Below, in pieces: positions 25,201 through 37,200 of a stretch of DNA of 64,000 nucleotides; within the stretch, counting starts at the first letter, position 1; the number at the start of each line of letters is the position of its first letter. Below the pieces are notes generated by a model, which saw only the letters and a program-made list of their open reading frames with translations, made no database searches and was not told the DNA's origin. Origin of the DNA: Cinnamomum chago (Eukaryota > Streptophyta > Magnoliopsida > Laurales > Lauraceae); NCBI GenBank assembly GCA_038049695.1, contig CP142453.1, forward strand, positions 14,378,501-14,442,500. The letters run 5' to 3'. The translations under genes were made by a program, and so were the position numbers.

Positions 25201-28200
25201 AGGAAGCTAGAAACTTTATGTTACTAATATATTTTTTAACAGTAATAGATAGATACATTAAGATAAAATGACTTACAACAAACAAAAAGAGAGAGAAAAA
25301 ACAGTTAGGTGGATCAATTTGTAGATTGATTGTTTTTAGTATGAGTGTCTCTTCATAGCAATGCATCATTATTGTTTCTTTTACAAGGTTGTAATATTGA
25401 ATCTTAGAATTGTGCAAATAAACATAGCTTACAAAAATAATAATTCATCATTGAGATAAAATAAAGTCTTTAGCGTGGTGGACCAAATGAAGATGGATCT
25501 CACATGTATGACTCCAAACAAGGTAGTATATTCCTTTGTCATTCTTGTAAGTTGTGAGGCCCACCTAGATTGGCGAAAATCATTTTGATAGGTTAGCATA
25601 TGGATTAAGGGTGCCTTGAACGTCAGTCAAATCAAATGATCAGACCTTGGTTTTAAAGTCCTTACAGTTTGATTGCTAAATATCATGCAAAATCATTGTG
25701 ACAAAATCCAATGGCGACTCATGTTTGGATTAGTGTTGGGCGGCGGCTGCTGCTGCTGCTGGTGGCCGTCAGGGCGGCGGCGGGGGGGGGGGTGTTTGGA
25801 TTAACCATAGGTGGAGGAAAAGGCAGGAGAGAGTAAAATGGTTGTTATTTAGAAATAGCAAGTCTTTGTCATCATCATTATTATTAAAAAAATTACTTGG
25901 TTTATCTAAAACCGTTACATAGTTTAGTGATTAAAGAGTTAAACACTTACATGCTACGTGTTGTTTGTTTTTATAATTTATAACTCATCAAAAAAACATA
26001 TCATGTTTCATATTGCCGACCAAACTGATACATCAGCTGTATAAGCGATTCATATCCGCTCATTGGCTGATACATATTGGATGGTGGTATCACACTGGAC
26101 CCCACATCGGACAGGCAAAAAATTATTAAGTATCCACTGATATGGAGTGTCTCAGATGATATTCAAAGCCGGCAACTTGGGTTTACAGACATATGCCTAA
26201 GCCAAGCCCAAACAACATCACTAAGGCCTGAGACAAGGAATACCAACAAAAAAATGTGGGCCATTTTAGGCAACAGACCTGGCCCAAGAAAGACCTATTT
26301 AAAGCCCAAGAAACAGCCTAATAAATGCTTGTTCAAAGCCTGATCCAGGCCGAAGAGAGGCCCAAAAACCCTAACAAAAATCTGCTTTCATAAAAAAAAA
26401 TATATGTATTAAGATAGTTAAATTCGGGCCAGGCTGAAATGAGCCTTCTGGCCATGTATGTTAAATCAGAGCCCACCCCAATTACTTATCAGGTTGAAAA
26501 TCCAGGTTGGGCCCAACCCAAGAACTTAAATACTTAGGCTCGTACCCCACTAATGGCGCCCATGTATAACCATGCGTTAAAGACATTCCACAAGGTGGAT
26601 AATTTCTTTTTTAGTAGACGGGGAAAGAAGGCAATGATCACAGTAAAAAGGTTTCCACGTACAAAGATTCAATAATACTTGAGAACCAGTAAAAGTAAAC
26701 ACAAGTGTGGAAGGTAATAAATACCACAGGTTTAAGCAATTCTTCTATAATTTCCTGTGCCTGTCTCAGCCTCGTATCAACCACGTTGAAGGGTAGCTCA
26801 GCCTCAATCAAGATGTGCAGTGGATCATTGAGGTGCTCATATCCCGGTCTTCCTCTCAATTTCTCCTCCTTCAAGGTAAAAAGTCACACAAAAATAAGAC
26901 CACTGTATCACATAATAAATTAATAATAGCTTGTATCCAAAGCAGAAAAGGCAAAGAGTGATTTCTTGAACCTGAAGACTAAAATTTCATTACAACCAAT
27001 TCCATAGAGCTGAGTTTGTTTATCTCAAGGCATTACTCCTAGAATAAAAGGAGATAAATTCTATCCATCCAACAAAAAAAATTTACCATACTTTGACAGT
27101 TCAATACATTGAACTGTTACATTGGACACCACCGTAATGTGGATCATCATCATGACCATCACCATAATGTTGACAACAATAACAATTATATAATAATAAC
27201 TATAAGTACAGTCTGGGTACCAACGAAAGGCTGGACAATATCTAGCACCATCAGTGTTTTCCCATCTGATTGATGCTTGAATGACCAATTGATGGGCCTA
27301 GTCCAGAATGAGCGCATCGGGGATTCAGGACAATATGCGGAACTGACGCAATAGGGATTCCAGAGCAGGCCGGCAAAAGCAAAGAGGAGCAGAAAACGCA
27401 AGACGATAATAACAAGTAAAAAATGTGAACACCCAAATCCCACCCTCCAAAACAAAGACAATAGTTACTAAAAAAATAATGGAAATGCAAGAACATCCAC
27501 ATGCTATACAATGAGAATAGGATATGGGTAAAGTGTAAGAAGGATTATGAAGTAGCCAGGTAGAAAATTTGAAGTACTAAGCTCATAAACATGGATGTCA
27601 GACACAGTTCAGGACACTTAATTGACCAAAGCTGAAACCTTTACATATTGACTAAACATCTTGATTTGGCCCTTATGCATGACCCCTTTTCTTTCTAGAA
27701 AAAAATAATCAGAAAAATTGGCAATAATCAGAAAAAAATACAGATCTTCATTGTTCTGATAGATACTTAGGTGTGTTAGATGTAAATAAAATAACAAATC
27801 AAAGATTTCAAATTTGTTCCAAATGAAACATTATGTTTTACATTTTGGACTAGTATCAATCAGGGCAGAAACCTATACATGCCAGGAAAAAAGACTTGGT
27901 TTCGGCCAAATCCACAACCATGCATATAACAAAGGCAATCATATCTCCCTTTCCTAAGAAAATCCATATTGCAAAATATATGCGTGCGCACACACGGCAC
28001 TGCCCAGACTGGAAATCCTTACCAATGTTGGCAACCAGAACTTCATCTAGATCATTCAAAGAAAACCCGCAAAATGGCATTGCCGTGTTTGCATTTAAAT
28101 CTAACAAGCATGTTGGTGAACCGGAGAAGCTCTAACTAGACTAAAGTCTGCCTTAGTAAACTGCCCACTGTATTATACTTTATGGGCAATATTTGAGAAG

Positions 28201-31200
28201 CCCTGCAGTAAATATGTGTGAAGCATTTTGTTTGTCTTGATGCACTCCATATGGGACTTTGGTTTCTACTTCTGAAACCCAATGGGCTTCTTAGAGATTT
28301 AGATCAGTTGGGCCCCACATCTTTCTGAATGGACTAATCTAAGCATTTAAATTTTCCTTGGACATATCAGACACCGATTGGCAAGATAGTTCCGACATCA
28401 CCAACTTCACTAACACAGACTTGGAAAACTTTATCAGCATGTATCTTTCAGCAAGAGCATTGCCATCATTTCAGGTGCAAATGTACTATTGTAGTATTGT
28501 TTTGGAAAGCTAGAGAAAAAGAGAAGGGGGGTGACTTCAGTTTTGACTTTAGTTACTAGCCGTTCATTGTCCCTTTTTTTAATAGTGCCGTTCATTGTCC
28601 CTTTTTTTAATGGTGCAGTTCATTGTCTTTTAAGGGCTGGGATTGCCCATTGCACCTAAGTGTCCTTACCACACCATCGTGAGAGAAGCTTTCCCTACAT
28701 TAGATTATATATATAGACAACTATGCCACAATTTTCTATCACTGTTTAATATTTTGTAGAATTCCTTATAGCTTTAAATGTTTCATCAAATTGTCCATCC
28801 ATCTAGCCCTTGGATCACCACCCATAGTATGACTCAACAGCATCATTAAAGCCTTATCCCATCTATCTGGGAGCTACTGGCTTCTAGTATTCTCCACAAA
28901 TGTTTGAAGAAGTTATACAACCAACAGCTTGTCTGACGCAACCCTCCGTTACTCAGGCTCAGGAATATGACTAATACTGAGTACTGGCTAATCAGATTTT
29001 CTATAAAATATATTACCTTTAGGTAAATCGGACCCCAGGTGACATTTCCTTGCATGTATCAATGTATCATGTATGACTCTTACCCTAAGAAGCACAGATA
29101 CATAAAAAAGGGCCCCGTATCCGTATCCCGGACGTATCGGACACGGATACGGCCGGATACGCCTCGGATACGTCTGGGATACGGAAAATTCGTATCCGGA
29201 TTTTTTTTTTTTTTTTTTTATGTCGGACACGTGAGGGACACGTGTGGGACACGCACGTGTACGTTTTTAAAACCTCTTAAAAGAGACGGGGAGAGTTAGA
29301 AACAGAGAGGAAGGAAAAAAAAACAAAGAAGAGAGGGGAAGGAAGAAATCGCCTGAGCCTCGCCGTCGCTGTGCTGCCGCCGTCGCCGTGCTTCCGTCGC
29401 CGTGCTGCCGTCGCCCTCGTGCTGTCGCCGTTTGTGCTGTGGTGCTGCTGCCATCTGTGCTATCAGCTGTGTTCGTCGTCGCCGTGCTGCTGTCGCCGTG
29501 CTGCCGTCATCCTGCTGCTGTAGTGGTGCTGCTGCCGTCTGCTGTGGTGCTGCTACCGTTTCATCTCCACACTTTCAGATTCTTTTCTCTTCTTGTTTCT
29601 TTCTTTCTCTTCATCTGTAAAGGTTGGTTTTTGTTGGTTGATGCTATTCTGGTTAATTCTAATCTAGGGTTTTTTTTTTCTTCCCCCTTAAATCATTTGG
29701 ATTTTAGGGCTTTTTTTTTTTTTTTGCTGATCTTCTTTCTTTGCTTTCGATTGCTGTTGTTGCTGGTTTTTTTTTTTTTTTGCTGCTTCTTTTTTCTGTT
29801 CTCTGCCATGTTCTTTTTTTTGCTGCTTCTTTTTTCTGTTCTGTTTTTTCTCTGTGCTGTGTTCTGCTACTGACTACTGCTCTTTTCTCTGGTTGATTCT
29901 ATGCTGCTACTGCTCCTGTTTCTTTCTTTTTTTCTTCTTTTCTTGATGCTATGGTACTGCTGCTGTTTCTTTTCTTTTTTTTTCCTTGATGTTATGATGC
30001 TGCTGTTGTTTCCCTTTTTTCCATCTGTTCTTGATGCCATGCTGCTGCTGCTGTTCCTTTTTTTTTTTTCTTTTTCTCTTGATGCTATGCTGCTACTGCT
30101 ATTTCATTTTTTCCTTTTTTTTCCCCTTGATGCTATATCGTGCTGCTGTTTCTTTATTTTTTTTCCATTTTTTCTTGATGCTGTGCTGTTGCTGCTGCTG
30201 CTTTTTTTTTTTTTTTCTCTTGATGCTATGCTGCTGCTGCTATTTCTTTTTTTTTCTTGATGCTATATAGCTGCTGCTGTTTCTTTCTTCTTCTTTTTTT
30301 TCTTTTTTTCTTGATGCCATGATTTTAGGTGGCCTGATGGGGCCAATATGTTGTGTTTCCAGCAACCAAAGTTTGCTGTAATGGCTTCTAGTACGGGTGG
30401 TAGTACTAGTGCGTCTTCTCCAGCTATTGAATTAGAAGACGCTCACAACCCCCTTTGGAGGTATGTGACAAAACAGCAAAAACTTGGTGATGGAGGGGGA
30501 AATGTGTCGTGGCAATGCAATTTTTGCCATCAAAACAAGAAAAGCTCATACACAAGGGTGAGGGCTCATGTATCATGCTGTTGCATTCTGTCCAAAAGTT
30601 AAGAGCAGTGATATTGCGGAGATGAAAAAGTTAGAGGACGAATGCAAAGAGAGATTGAGGAAAAATGCACCCAAGAAAGTACCATTGCCAACTTCTAGTA
30701 TGGATTATGATTCAAAAAAAAGGAAGGTGATTGGAAGTGGAAGTTGGAGTGCAAGTGATAGTAATACGGCTATTGGGAAGTCATTTAACGTGAAGTTGCG
30801 TGACCAAATGGATGCGGAGATTGCTAGGATGTTCTATGCATCAGGCTTACCATTTCACCTAGCAAGGAGCCCTTATTATGTGAGTTGTATCCAATTTGCT
30901 GCAAACAATGCTCTTGCTAGCTATGTGCCACCGGGGTATAATAAGCTAAGGACAAGTCTACTCCAACAAGAAAGGGCTCATGTTGATAGATTGCTACAAC
31001 CAATTAAAGGCACATGGAAAGAAAAGGGTGTAAGCATTGTGAGTGATGGATGGAGTGACTCACAAAGGAGGCCCTTGATTAATTTTATGGCTGTGACGGA
31101 AAGTGGGCCTATGTTCCTTAAAGCAGTGGATTGTACGGGTGAAGTTAAAGATAAGTTCTTCATTTATGGTTTGTTGAAAGAAGTGATAGAAGAGGTTGGT

Positions 31201-34200
31201 CCCGAAAATGTGATTCAAGTGATAACTGATAATGCTAAGAATTGTTCAAGTGCAGGGCATCTCATTGAAGCACAATTTGAAAATATTGTTTGGACACCAT
31301 GTGTGGTTCATACACTCAACCTTGCCTTGCAAAACATTTGTATGGCAAAGAATATTGAAAACAATGCACAAACATATGAGGAGTGTCGTTGGATCACGGA
31401 CTTGGCCGAGGATGTTGTGTTTGTTAAGAACTTTATCATGAATCACTCCATGAGATTGGCTATTTTTAATGAATTTGTCCCTTTGAAGTTGCTTTCGGTT
31501 GCAAGTACACGTTTTGCTTCGGTCCTTGTCATGCTTAAGAGATTCAAGCGCATAAAAGGTAGTCTTCAAGCCATGGTTATTAGTGAAAGGTGGAATTCCT
31601 ACAGAGACGATGATAAGGAGAGAGCCAAGGCTGTGAAAGAGTTTGTGTTAGATGACCTTTGGTGGGACAAAATGACTTACATACTTTCTTTTACGGCTCC
31701 TATATATGATATGTTAAGGGTTTGTGACACGGATAAGCCTTGTCTTCACTTGGTGTATGACATGTGGGATACCATGATAGAAAAAGTGAAGGGTGCAATA
31801 TATAGGCATGAAGGAAAGAGATTTGATGAGACATCTACCTTTTATGAAGTGGTGCATAAAATTCTTGTGGATCGTTGGAACAAGAACAACACCCCTCTCC
31901 ATTGCTTAGCTCATTCACTAAATCCAAGGTGACTTCTAGTCTTGAACTTTTTTTTCTCCCTCTTAGTCTTAAACTCTTAATCATAAACTTATTCTTAGTT
32001 CTTTTTTTTTTTCCTATTCAAGGTACTATAGCGAGCATTGGCTTCATGAGGATCCTAGTCGAGTTGCTCCACATAGAGATATGGAGGTTGCTAGAGAAAG
32101 AATGAAAATTCTTAAAAAATATTTTCCTAATTTGGAGCAGCGCAAAATGGTAATCACACAATTTGCTGATTTCTCTAGCAAGTCAGGAGAGTTTGCGGAT
32201 GTTGATTCCATTCATGATCGCTATGAAATGGATCCTAAAAGGTGGTGGGTCACCTATGGTGCGTGTGCACCTTTGCTTCAAACTCTAGCTTTCAAGCTAC
32301 TTGTGCAACCTTCCTCATCGTCTTGTGCAGAGAGGAATTGGAGTACTTATTCCTTTGTGCACTCAGTGAGAAGGAATAAGATGACACCAAAACGTGCTGA
32401 AGACTTGGTTTTCATTCATAGCAATCTTCGCCTTCTTTCAAGAAGAACTCCACAATATATGAAAGGAGAAACCAAGATGTGGGATATTGCTGGAGATGCT
32501 TTTGATTCATTTGAGGATGCTGGAGAGCTTGAGATTGCACAACTCTCCCTTGATGAACCAGAATTGGAGGCCGTGCTCTTTCGTGAAGATGGTGATGGAG
32601 GTGATGGTGGCGGACTTGGTGGTCAAGCAATTGTTGAAGTTTAAGTAGCTCTAGTGTCTGTTTGTTTGGGTTATATGCTTATGTTTCTATAGTAATTGGT
32701 GAAATTTGGATTTTGAACTTGGAAGTATTGAATGTAATGTTTGATGATGATGATTGGTTATGATTAAATCAATGGAAGTGCATATTTTATGGCTATTTTG
32801 ATTGAAATAATGTTAGATTTTTATTACATAGTCATATAAAAAATATTAATTTTTTTTTTTTCAACGTATCCCTAACGTATCGTATCCTACTTTTTTGAGA
32901 AATGGCGTATCTGCGTATCCGTGTCGTATCGTATCCGTGTCCCGTATCCGTGTCCGTGCTTCATAGCTCTTACCAACCAATTTCAAAAGAAGAAACTATA
33001 CAAAAATGCAAAAACTTTCTTTAGAAGGTACCAGATTTACTGAAGTTGTTAAGAAATATTATACAAAAAAGCTAAAAAAATAGAAAGGAATAATGTCAGA
33101 AGACAATCTGAGAGAGAGAGAGAGAGGAGCTCCCTTTTTGCTATATGATCTGCTCCCCATTCAGAAATCTAAGTGCACAATTAAAGATGACTCTACCAGA
33201 TGGAATGATAATCTCATTCTATGACTCAGTTTTCCCAGGAAAATCAGTCCGTGATAAAGCCCATTGGATAGGACAGAGAAATATACGGACATAGATACTT
33301 TTGTATAATCAAGTCCTAAGAAACTTGCACAGGGGAACATGCATCAATGTTAGACGCGAACATGAGATGTCAGCATGTCATTAGGAAGCACAATGGAAAA
33401 CTTAACATGCTGATGCTCTTAAAATTTGATAATGATATAAAATACTTAAACAAACTTAAATTTCCTTCTTTTTCCAGAATGGTTAGAACTTTTGAGTTAA
33501 ATGAATCATATGAAAACTAGAAAAAAAAAAAAAAAAAACACATGGAATAAAAAAAAAATGCATCTATACCACTAGAAATACATCAAATAAATATCAAATA
33601 GTATGTCATTATTGCCAAAATGAATGAGCAAAGATTAAGTACGGATTTTGTACTAGATAGATCTCCATGTGTATAAGGTCATTGCTTTGGTGCAACGGTA
33701 AAAGTCTCGGGTGCCATGCGTGATAATGCAGATTCGAGACCGGCGAGTGTCAATCCAAGCCCAGGCCCATTTTGGGCCCAGTCTTCATATCTTATTGTAA
33801 ACCATATTTTTAGGATCTAGATAAGGATACTAGCTTGTAATCAAGGCATTCAGCCCTTTTAGATAAGAATAGTAGCATGTAATCAGGGATTCAGCCCCTT
33901 TATAATGAGAACAGTCGATCAAGACTGGATAGATTTTTACAAACAAACATCATCAGTGTTAAAATTCCATCTCTCCAAAATGTCATGGTATCAGAGCAGG
34001 GTTGATCATCTGTGATCTTCTCCTAAATCATCTTCCACCCATTGGAAACCAGTCTATGATCATCTGTGATCAGCCAGATTATCTCTGATCTTCCCTGATC
34101 ATCTCAGATTAGACGTGGCCCACTTGTGATCATCACCAACACATCAAGGGAATATTACCATCTTGGTCGCCTGGAGCTTCTTGGATTTCTGAAGATTTTT

Positions 34201-37200
34201 TCCTGATTTTTTTATCATCAGAGGTAGGTTTTCTACCATTTATTGTGAAAATTCATTCTTTCCCAATAGTTTTCATCTCGGCCGTCCAAAATCCTAGATC
34301 TGGATTTGATGCTCATGGGACCACCTCCAGTAGTTGCATAAAAATCATCTCTTTTCATCCCCACACTCCGATCTGTGTCCAGATCACCAAGTGGGGCCCA
34401 CGTGTGGAGTTTCCCACTGACGACAGGGACGTTTTACATCCCTGTGACTGTGCATGCTTGCGTTTGATACTGCCGCCTTTTTTTATCAACTGTTGATGCC
34501 TACTGTTGATCCCTGCTGTTGATTCCTGCTGCTTATTGGTGGATTTCTAATGTTTTTCTTTGCTTTTGTCTACTGGGAACTGATCTGGATTTCCTGATCT
34601 GGATTTCTACTACTTTTGTCTGCTGATTGCTCTCTGTTATTATCAATTGTGACTGTGGTCTATTTCCAATTGGCCTACAACGGTACTGCTGCCCCAGGAC
34701 TGCTTTGTGTGTACTTCTTCCTAGTCTTTAGTAATGGAAAAACATGAGATCGCCCTGATTCGCTTTGATGGAACCAATTATCCCTCGTGGGCCTTCCAAT
34801 TTCAAATTTACTTGGAAGGAAAAGAACTATGGACTCACATTGATGGATCTGAACCTCAACCTGTGGAGGATGATAAGAAAATTTTAGCTTGGAAGACAAA
34901 AGATGCTAAAATCAAGACTTGGTTGCTGGACTCTGTTGAGCCACATTTTATTCTCAATCTCAAACCTTGCAAAAATGCCCGTGAAATGTGGGAATATCTT
35001 AAGAAAATTTATCAACAGGTCAATGCTGCTTGCCAGTTTCAATTGGAATTTGAAATCTCTCAATTCACTCAAGGCACCCAGTCTATTCAGGAGCATTACA
35101 ATGGCTTCCGCAAACTGTGGTCCGAATATGATGAGATTAAGTTTTCCTCGGTATCTGCAACACTTCTTCCGAAATTACTTCCATTACAACAAAGTAGTCA
35201 TCAGGATCAACTTCTCATGAAACTTCGTCTGGAGTTTGAAACAGTCAGATCGAACTTGATGAGCAGGGATCCTCTTCCCAGCTTGGATGTCTGTCTTCAG
35301 GAACTTCTGCGTGAAAAACGTCTGGCTACTAAAACTACTCTGGAACAACAGAAATCTGCTGAGGCTCCATTTGCCTATGTTGCTACAACTAGACAACCTC
35401 CTCGGGACATCAGTCAAGTTCAGTGCCATAACTGCAAAAAACATGGTCACTATGCGAATCAATGCAAGGCAAAAATTTGCAGATATTGTAAGGCCACTGG
35501 TCATGTTATTGACGAATGTCGGAAGAAGGCTCGCAAATCTACTTCCCGTAATTATGTGCAGTAAGGCCTTGGTACTTCCACAGTGTAGTCAGCTCCTACT
35601 GCTTACACAGTGACCACTCCATCATATGCATCATCTGACTTTAGTGGTTCTCTGCAGTATGATCCCTCCTCACAGCCTGGTTCCTCATCACAGTCTGCGT
35701 CTCCAGCTCCTCTCACCCCTGAGATAGTTAACCAAATGATCATCAATGCCTTAGCATCCATGAACATCACAGGTACTGGTTCTTCTCTTTCCAATACGTG
35801 GTACTTAGATTCTGGTGCAAGTAACCATATGACCTTTTCACCCATAAACTTACAAAATGTCGTTCCTTACACTGGTCATCTTACGGTTCAAGCTGCCAAT
35901 GGAGATCATCTTCCCATCACCTTTGTTGGTGATACCCCTGGCCCCTTACCCTTAACTAATGTTTTAGTTTCTCTTCATCTTGCTACCAATTTGGTTTCTG
36001 TGGGTCAACTTGTTGAAAATAATTACAATGTCTCTTTTTCTTCTGCTGGTTGTGTTGTGCAGGACCAGGAGTCGGGGGAAGTGATCGTGAGGGGGCCTAA
36101 GCGTGGAAGACTTTTTTCCTTCCCAGTGTCTTCATTTATTCATGATAAACCTTTACATCAGTTATTTTGTTTTTTCAGTCAGAATAATTCTCGATTGTGG
36201 AATAATAGACTTGGTCATCCGAATACTTCTACAATGTCTACTTTATTTCAATCTGGATTAATAAATAAACCTGTTGCTTCTGCTTCTTTTGAATGTGATG
36301 CTTGTAAATTATGGAAGAGTAAAACTTAACCCTTTCCACACTCTAACACACGGAGCACTACCTGTTTTGACTTAATTCACAGTGATGTTTGGGGCATTGC
36401 TCCGACCCTATCACATAGTCATTTCAAGTACTTTGTAACATTCATTGATGACTACAGCAGATTTACTTGGATTTATTTATTACATTCGAAGTCTGATGTT
36501 CTTAATGCATTTAAATTTTTTGTTCACTATGTTGAAAACCAATTCTCTAAATGCATTAAGACTTTGCGCTCAGACTCAGGGGGGGAGTATGTTTCCAAGG
36601 ATTTTCAATCCTTTCTAAACAATAAAGGAATCATTTCTCAACGTACATGTCCGTATACTCCACAACAAAATGGAGTTGCGGAACGGAAAAACAGACATCT
36701 CTTTATGTCACTAGAACTCTTCTGATTGAAGCATCCGTTCCCTCTCGTTTTTGGACTGAAGCTCTCACCACAGTTGTCTATCTCATAAACCGCCTTCCTT
36801 CACCTACCATTGCTCATTTAATGCCTCATTTTAAATTGTTTGGTCATCATCCTGTGTTTGATCACCTACATACCTTTGGTTGTGTTTGCTTCGTTCATCT
36901 ACCTCCCACCGAAAGAACGAAACTAACAGAACAATCTCGCAGGTGTGCTTTTTTGGGTTATGCCACTAATCAAAAAGGTTTTGTTTGTTATGATCCCATT
37001 GGTCGTCGTATCAGGGTTTCTCGAAATGTTAAATGTTATTTTCTTTGAAAATCAATATTTCTTCCAAACTCACATGGACTATCCTCCTCCCTCTTCACCC
37101 GCTCTCTTACCAGGTTTTTCGAATCCAACCTCCGTTACTAGGTTTAATCCTGCTTTTGTCTACCACCGTCAGGAGAAACCTCCCACTGCAAATGGCCCTC

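Larger units (their letters stand above)
29085..32966 (+). mobile_element. hAT DNA transposon, near complete (hAT-1)
   Basis: A 3882-bp element bounded by an 8-bp target duplication CTCTTACC (29077-29084 and 32967-32974). The ends are imperfect inverted repeats: CTAAGAAGCAC at the left and, read inward from the right, CTATGAAGCAC. Both ends carry dense arrays of CGTATCCG/CGGATACG motifs over the first 100-120 bp, as expected for hAT subterminal transposase-binding sites. It encodes one plus-strand transposase with DUF659 and hAT dimerisation domains. It is inserted in the KH-gene intron, opposite to the gene. Confidence 0.93.

Noticed and set aside
25735-25795. GGC/CTG-rich G-run stretch
   Set aside because: Short simple-sequence patch in a KH intron with no ORF or conserved context. 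Not enough to call a G-quadruplex element.
29388-30270. Long hydrophobic plus-strand ORFs (161 and 119 codons)
   Set aside because: They are low-complexity Leu/Phe/Cys readings of the pyrimidine-rich minisatellite in the hAT-1 leader, not a membrane protein.
33680-33745. Possible tRNA gene (A and B boxes)
   Set aside because: The boxes belong to a SINE head. The rest does not fold as a tRNA and continues as SINE body after the Copia insertion.
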